From Desulfosarcina ovata subsp. ovata (GTDB lineage Bacteria > Desulfobacterota > Desulfobacteria > Desulfobacterales > Desulfosarcinaceae): a stretch of 64,000 nucleotides of DNA. The position numbers and the translations under genes are program-made. Shown here piece by piece: positions 59,394-64,000 of this stretch. The notes beneath the pieces were generated by a model. It had not been told where the DNA came from and did no database searches. It saw only the letters and a program-made list of their open reading frames with translations. Position 1 is the first letter of the stretch. Every line of letters begins with the position of its first letter. The DNA is taken from NCBI RefSeq assembly GCF_009689005.1, contig NZ_AP021879.1, positions 2,542,001 to 2,606,000 of the forward strand, read 5' to 3'.

Positions 59394-61066
59394 ACAAAAC
59401 CGTCATCATGGTTACTGCCGGAATTTTATTTGCTATGGCGCTGACCGCCTGCAGCAAGACCGAGTCAAAGGATTCGCCCGCCGAACTGGTAATCGGCGTC
59501 AGCCAGGATTTTCGCACCACCGATGTCTTCTCCCACAAGGGATTCAACTGCCTGGTTTTCCAGACCCTGGTCAAGACCGGCGCGGAGGGGACCATAGAGC
59601 CGCTGCTGGCCGATTCCTGGGAAGTCAACGAGGACGGCACGAGCTATACGTTCCACCTGAACAAAAAGGCGGTCTTTTCGGATGGCACACCGGTGACGGC
59701 CCGGCAGGTAAAAACATCGTTTTTGTATAAGCAAACCAAAAAACGCAAGCGGGGGTCGGGCCGTCCTGCCGGTGCCGGATCCGGTGGACCGCCGCCGGCC
59801 AAACCGGAAGGCGCCGGGCCGCCCCCCGGCAAGGGCGATGAAGGACTCAACAAGGAATACGGCGTGTTCGACAACCAGCGCTACCATCTGCCGCAGTGGT
59901 TTGCCTTCAGGTCCATGGATGAGATCGACGATCACACCCTGCGCTTCAACCTCTCCCGGCCATACACCCTGTTCTTAAGCGAGTTGGCCACCACCCACAT
60001 GTATCCGGTGCTCAAGGCCGACGATACGGAGCCGGTCACGGGATACATCGGTACCGGGCCGTATAGAATCGAGGTCTTCAAACGGACGCAATATATGACC
60101 CTGGTGAGAAATGAGCATTTCTGGCAGGGAAAACCGGCCATCGACAGGATCCGGCTCAAGGTCATTCCGGATGCCGAAACGCGCGCCATCGCCCTTGAGG
60201 CCGGCGAGATCCATATGACCGGGTACGACCATTTCGACAAAATTCCCAACGAATCCGTCCTTCGCCTGCGGGCGTTGCCCAACGTGACGACCCATCGCAT
60301 GACCAGCATGGATCATCCATCGATCAGTTACATCGCCATCAATTACAAAAGGCCCCCTTTCACGGACAAGGATATCCGCCAGGCCATTTGCCTGGCCATC
60401 GACCGGAATCCCCTGGACCAGGTGATGTCCGAAACCGGGCGAACCACCCACGGCCCGTTCCCCAAGGATCATCCCGACTGTGCGCCGGATATCGACCCTG
60501 CCCCTTTCGATCCCGGAAAGGCCCGCCAGTTGCTGGCCACCGCCGGATGGGCGGACAGCGACCAGGACGGTATTCTCGAGAAAGACGGGCAGCGCCTTGC
60601 CATTGCCTTGTGCTTCAATTCGTTCGACCCCCAGTACAAAACCGTGGCCGAAATCGTTCAGGCCCAGCTCAAGGCCGTGGGTATTGAATTGAAGCTGCAG
60701 ATGATGGAGCTGGGCGCGCACATCACGGTCATGCGCGACGGCACCTATGATTTGGCCTTGTGGCCCATGATGCGCTATCACATGTTTTTCTACACCGGTC
60801 ATCCATCGTGGCTCAACGTGTACAACAGCCCGGACCTGGACGAGGCGTTCACCGCTTACCTGCATGACGGCGACGCGCCGCTGCGGCTTCAGGCACTCGC
60901 CCGAACCCAACAACTCATCGTGGGGAGCCGGGCATTTCCCCTTTTCTTCGAGCGATACGATGTGGTGGCCTGGAACCATGCGTATTTGAAAGATTTCGAA
61001 CCCCAGCCGCTGGGATGGGACCTGTCCATGGGGATCTGGAAGGCGACCATAGGAAGAAAACCATGA
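59390..61066 (+). CDS. Family 5 extracellular solute-binding lipoprotein
   Basis: 558 residues. Lipoprotein signal with LTAC, lipid Cys at residue 21. The fold is of the DppA/NikA/OppA family ([46 protein letters not shown]). Residues about 116-151 form a basic Lys/Arg start followed by a Gly/Pro-rich stretch, an insertion without counterpart in typical NikA proteins. It captures the ligand in the periplasm for the importer. Met/His/Trp-rich segments ([17 protein letters not shown]) might contact a metal chelate; that is an inference. Coupled to the neighbours by ATGA overlaps. Confidence 0.9.
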   Translation: MNKTVIMVTAGILFAMALTACSKTESKDSPAELVIGVSQDFRTTDVFSHKGFNCLVFQTLVKTGAEGTIEPLLADSWEVNEDGTSYTFHLNKKAVFSDGTPVTARQVKTSFLYKQTKKRKRGSGRPAGAGSGGPPPAKPEGAGPPPGKGDEGLNKEYGVFDNQRYHLPQWFAFRSMDEIDDHTLRFNLSRPYTLFLSELATTHMYPVLKADDTEPVTGYIGTGPYRIEVFKRTQYMTLVRNEHFWQGKPAIDRIRLKVIPDAETRAIALEAGEIHMTGYDHFDKIPNESVLRLRALPNVTTHRMTSMDHPSISYIAINYKRPPFTDKDIRQAICLAIDRNPLDQVMSETGRTTHGPFPKDHPDCAPDIDPAPFDPGKARQLLATAGWADSDQDGILEKDGQRLAIALCFNSFDPQYKTVAEIVQAQLKAVGIELKLQMMELGAHITVMRDGTYDLALWPMMRYHMFFYTGHPSWLNVYNSPDLDEAFTAYLHDGDAPLRLQALARTQQLIVGSRAFPLFFERYDVVAWNHAYLKDFEPQPLGWDLSMGIWKATIGRKP

Positions 61067-63108
61067 CCCAACACACTCCCATCTATCCCTTCACCGCCAT
61101 CGTGGGCCAAACGCAATTGAAACAGGCCCTGATTTTAAATGCCATCAACCCGGCCATCGGCGGGGTGCTGATCCGCGGCGAGAAAGGCACGGCCAAGTCC
61201 ACGGCCGTGCGCGCCATAGCCGACCTGCTGCCTGAAATCCGCGTGGTGCGCGGCTGTCCCTTTGGCTGTGACCCGGACCGGTCAGAGGAGTGGTGCGACG
61301 TCTGCCGGGGCAGTGAGAAGACACGCAGGATCGACTGGCGCCGCATCCGTGTGGTGACCCTGCCCCTCAACGCTACCGAGGACCGCGTGGCCGGTGGGAT
61401 TGATTTCAACCAGGCGGTCAAAAGCGGCATGCGCTGTTTTTCTCCCGGCGTGCTGGCCATGGCCCACCGGGGCATCCTGTACGTGGACGAAGTCAACCTG
61501 CTCGACGACCATATCGTGGACGTGATCCTCGATGCGGCCGCATCGGGTCGCAACCGGGTGGAGCGTGAGGGCATCTCCATCGCCCATGCCTCGCGCTTCA
61601 TCCTGGTGGGCACGATGAACCCCGAGGAGGGCGAACTGCGTCCCCAGCTCCTGGACCGCTTCGGCCTGTGCGTAGAGACCGCCTCGGAAAAGGAGCCGGA
61701 CCTGCGCACCGAACTGATGCTGCGCCGGGAGGCCTTTGACCTCGATCCAACGGAATTCCAAATTCGCTACGAGAAGGACAACGCCGTGGTGGCCCGCCAG
61801 ATCGCGGCCGGGCGGGATCTGTTGCCCCAGGTGGTCCTGCCCCCGCACCTGCGCGGCCTGATCGCCGAAATCTGCACCGAAAACCATGTGGCCGGCCACC
61901 GGGCCGATCTGGTCATGGAACAGGCGTCCCGGGCCCTGGCCGCCCTGGGCGGCCGGCGTTCGGTCACCGTCGACGACATCCGCGGGGTATCGGCCCTGGC
62001 CCTTGTGCATCGCCGGCGCGATGTCGCGCCGCCGCCGCCCCCACCGCCACCCGAGCATGACCACGAACATGACCCGCCGCCGGAAAACGACCAGAACGAG
62101 GACCTGGAAAATCCTGAAGAGCCGCCTCAGGAAAACCAGCAGCAACCCCAGGAGGCCCAGGCCCCGCCCAGTGAGGAAAACGCGCCGCCCGAGCAGGACG
62201 AGGATAACGAGTCCGACGCGCAGCCTGAGGAGCAAAACCGGCCGGACAGCGTTATGGAGCAGATCTTCGATGTGGGCGAGACCTTCAAGGTGAAGAAATT
62301 CGCCTCACCCAAGGACCGGGTCTTCCGGCGCGGCTCGGGCCGGCGCTCACGCACCCGCATCGCCCAGAAGCAGGGCCGTTACGTGAAAAGCACCATGGAC
62401 CATAAATCCGGGGACATCGCCCTGGACGCCACCCTGCGGGCGGCGGCGCCCTATCAGCTGCGCCGCAAAAACGGCAATGGCGTTGGTCTGGCCGTCCACC
62501 TGAAGTCAGAGGATATTCGCGAGAAGATCCGTGAGAAACGGGTGGGCAACGTGCTGCTCTTTCTGGTGGATGCCAGCGGTTCCATGGGCGCGCGGGGTCG
62601 CATGACCGCCTCCAAGGGGGCCATCATGTCCCTGCTCCTGGATGCCTACCAGAAACGCGATCGCATCGCCATGGTCTCCTTCCGCAAGGACCAGGCCGTG
62701 GTCAACCTGCCGCCCACCACCTCCATCGAACTGGCCGCCACCCTGCTCAAGGATATGCCCGTGGGCGGCCGCACCCCCCTTTCGGCCGGTCTGGCCAAGT
62801 CCTATGAAGTGCTGCGCAACATCCTCCTGCGGGAACCCACGGCCCGGCCGATCGTGATCATGATCACCGACGGCAAGTCCAACATGGCCCTGGGGGAGGC
62901 CAAACCGCTGGATGAAGCCGTGCTGCTGGCCGAGCGCCTGGCCAGCGATGCCCGCATCCGCTTCATCGTGGTGGACACCGAAAGCCGCGGGCTGATCCGC
63001 TTCGGTATGGCCCGCAAACTGGCCGGCGCCATGGATGCCGACTATTTCCAGATCGAAGACCTCAAAGCCGACACCCTGATCAACATTGCCAAGGAGAGCG
63101 TTCAATGA
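61063..63108 (+). CDS. Fused magnesium-chelatase-type ChlI-ChlD subunit
   Basis: 681 residues. The first 330 residues are a ChlI AAA+ domain (Walker [10 protein letters not shown], Walker [15 protein letters not shown]). A Pro/Glu/Gln-rich acidic linker (about 335-405) leads to a ChlD-type von Willebrand A domain with the metal-ion-dependent adhesion site [10 protein letters not shown] and later GGRTPLS and [11 protein letters not shown]-driven remodelling by this motor powers metal insertion by the large CobN/ChlH subunit. A four-Cys set (CPFGCDP, CDVC) in the AAA domain might bind zinc. Coupled by ATGA to both neighbours. Confidence 0.92.
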   Translation: MTQHTPIYPFTAIVGQTQLKQALILNAINPAIGGVLIRGEKGTAKSTAVRAIADLLPEIRVVRGCPFGCDPDRSEEWCDVCRGSEKTRRIDWRRIRVVTLPLNATEDRVAGGIDFNQAVKSGMRCFSPGVLAMAHRGILYVDEVNLLDDHIVDVILDAAASGRNRVEREGISIAHASRFILVGTMNPEEGELRPQLLDRFGLCVETASEKEPDLRTELMLRREAFDLDPTEFQIRYEKDNAVVARQIAAGRDLLPQVVLPPHLRGLIAEICTENHVAGHRADLVMEQASRALAALGGRRSVTVDDIRGVSALALVHRRRDVAPPPPPPPPEHDHEHDPPPENDQNEDLENPEEPPQENQQQPQEAQAPPSEENAPPEQDEDNESDAQPEEQNRPDSVMEQIFDVGETFKVKKFASPKDRVFRRGSGRRSRTRIAQKQGRYVKSTMDHKSGDIALDATLRAAAPYQLRRKNGNGVGLAVHLKSEDIREKIREKRVGNVLLFLVDASGSMGARGRMTASKGAIMSLLLDAYQKRDRIAMVSFRKDQAVVNLPPTTSIELAATLLKDMPVGGRTPLSAGLAKSYEVLRNILLREPTARPIVIMITDGKSNMALGEAKPLDEAVLLAERLASDARIRFIVVDTESRGLIRFGMARKLAGAMDADYFQIEDLKADTLINIAKESVQ

Positions 63109-64000
63109 AAACCCAACCGATTTACCCGTTTACCGCCATCGTCGGTCAGGAGAAGATGAAGCTGGCCCTGATCCTCAATATCATCAACCCGACGCTCTCC
63201 GGCGTGCTGATCCGCGGAGAGAAAGGCACGGCCAAATCCACGGCCGTGCGTGCCCTGGCCCGCATCCTGCCGGCGATCCCGGTGGTCCGGGACTGCCCGT
63301 TTCAACTTCCCGAAGGTGAGGCCGACGGCGTCTGCCGGGAGTGCTCGCGTATCGACTGCAGCCGGGCCATATTGAACAGCGAGCCCGTGGACATCCACAC
63401 GCGCGGCATTCGGGTGGTGGAACTGCCCGTGGGCGCCACCGAGGATCGCGTGGTGGGCACCATGGATTTGGAGCATGCCCTGAAAAAAGGAGAAAAACAG
63501 GTCGAACCGGGCATTCTGGCCGCTGCCCACCGGGGCATTCTTTACGTGGACGAGGTCAACCTGCTGGATGATCACGTGGTGGACGTACTTCTCGACTCGG
63601 CTGCCATGGGGGTCAACACCATCGAACGCGAAGGGGTGAGTTTCTCCCATCCGGCCCGCTTTACCCTGGTGGGCACCATGAACCCGGAGGAGGGCGAACT
63701 GCGGCCCCAACTGCTGGACCGCTTCGGCCTGTGCGTGCATATTGAAGGCATCCAGGATGCCGAAGACCGGGTGGCCATCATGGAACGTCGGGCCGCTTTT
63801 GACGAGGATCCAGAGTCGTTTTGCACCGCCTGGGAGGCCGAATCGAAAGTCGTGGTCGAACGCATCGAGCGCGCCATTGCCCTCTATCCCAAGGTGACCA
63901 TCGCCCGCGATCTGCTCTTCACCATTGCCCAGTGCTGCCTGGACGTCGGCGTGGACGGCCACCGGGGAGACATCATCATCCTCAAGACGGCCAAGACCCT
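63105..64000 (+). CDS. Second ChlI-type AAA+ chelatase subunit (3' end outside window)
   Basis: At least 298 residues, starting at ATG 63105, which overlaps the ChlID stop (ATGA), and open to the window edge. It has Walker [10 protein letters not shown], Walker [15 protein letters not shown] and [16 protein letters not shown], and also Cys residues (CPF, CREC, C) like those of the first subunit. It is a paralogue of the ChlI part of the preceding gene. Whether it continues into a ChlD part cannot be seen. Two motors for one CobN might mean that each serves one of the two chelatases. Confidence 0.88.
   Translation, partial: MKTQPIYPFTAIVGQEKMKLALILNIINPTLSGVLIRGEKGTAKSTAVRALARILPAIPVVRDCPFQLPEGEADGVCRECSRIDCSRAILNSEPVDIHTRGIRVVELPVGATEDRVVGTMDLEHALKKGEKQVEPGILAAAHRGILYVDEVNLLDDHVVDVLLDSAAMGVNTIEREGVSFSHPARFTLVGTMNPEEGELRPQLLDRFGLCVHIEGIQDAEDRVAIMERRAAFDEDPESFCTAWEAESKVVVERIERAIALYPKVTIARDLLFTIAQCCLDVGVDGHRGDIIILKTAKT

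Noticed and set aside
24-64000. CRISPR array, tRNA or rRNA genes
   Set aside because: No regularly spaced repeats and no tRNA- or rRNA-like sequence were recognised on reading both strands; a covariance scan was not possible.

Overview
The window looks like a chromosome segment of a sulfate-reducing Desulfobacterota, probably near Desulfosarcina/Desulfobacteraceae. The strongest evidence is a complete qrcABCD operon (menaquinone reductase complex, 6775-11931), a hallmark of sulfate reducers with periplasmic hydrogenases and formate dehydrogenases. Corrinoid methyltransferases, a short-form ThiC and a CobN/ChlID-type chelatase locus also fit an anaerobe. The taxon is inferred from gene content; no rRNA or tRNA gene is visible.

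Layout. 1-6.0 kb: end of an M16 peptidase gene, then a minus-strand GldA/GldF/GldG-like ABC exporter with a DUF4340 protein. 6.0-12.2 kb: qrcABCD and a small membrane protein. 12.2-12.7 kb: a nested repeat nursery, in which a 148-bp MITE with 23-bp inverted ends sits inside a 160-bp palindromic element, followed by REP-like sequences. 12.8-30 kb: mostly housekeeping genes: a CDF/NifX-type fusion, murA, TPP riboswitch plus thiC, an AT-rich DUF364-type gene, cysK/cysE, Lrp and LysE, a B12-binding radical SAM protein, an unusual response regulator, a phosphatase, an SDR, a DUF3786 protein and a beta-CASP nuclease.

30.2-40.6 kb: an AT-richer minus-strand operon for corrinoid-dependent methyl transfer. 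In transcription order it encodes a pterin methyltransferase, a corrinoid protein, a UroD-family methyltransferase, a 50-aa protein, a hydantoinase/oxoprolinase-like protein, a 2Fe-2S corrinoid activator, a second corrinoid protein and a GntR/UTRA regulator. A consensus-like promoter overlaps a 16-bp palindrome, the likely GntR operator. Promoter, operator and the 5' end of the first gene are tandemly duplicated, with the outer copy decayed. The UroD-family gene is split by an IS110-family (IS1111-like) element; removing the element in silico restores one 389-codon frame. The element carries a strongly structured non-coding region that is a candidate guide (seek/bridge) RNA.

42-64 kb: a divergent metal/tetrapyrrole locus. 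The minus-strand arm is CobN-like chelatase, ECF S, T and fused A components, and a TonB-dependent receptor. The plus-strand arm is a 5'-truncated TonB-receptor remnant, a second CobN-like protein, a complete Dpp/Nik-type ABC importer, a fused ChlI-ChlD subunit and a second ChlI-like gene cut by the window edge. Nearly all plus-strand genes overlap by 1-4 bases, so this is one tightly coupled unit. It may insert a metal into, or remove one from, an imported tetrapyrrole or corrinoid; sequence alone does not decide which. Remnants of other TonB-receptor 3' ends (30.1 kb and 51.6 kb) show that the locus has been rearranged.
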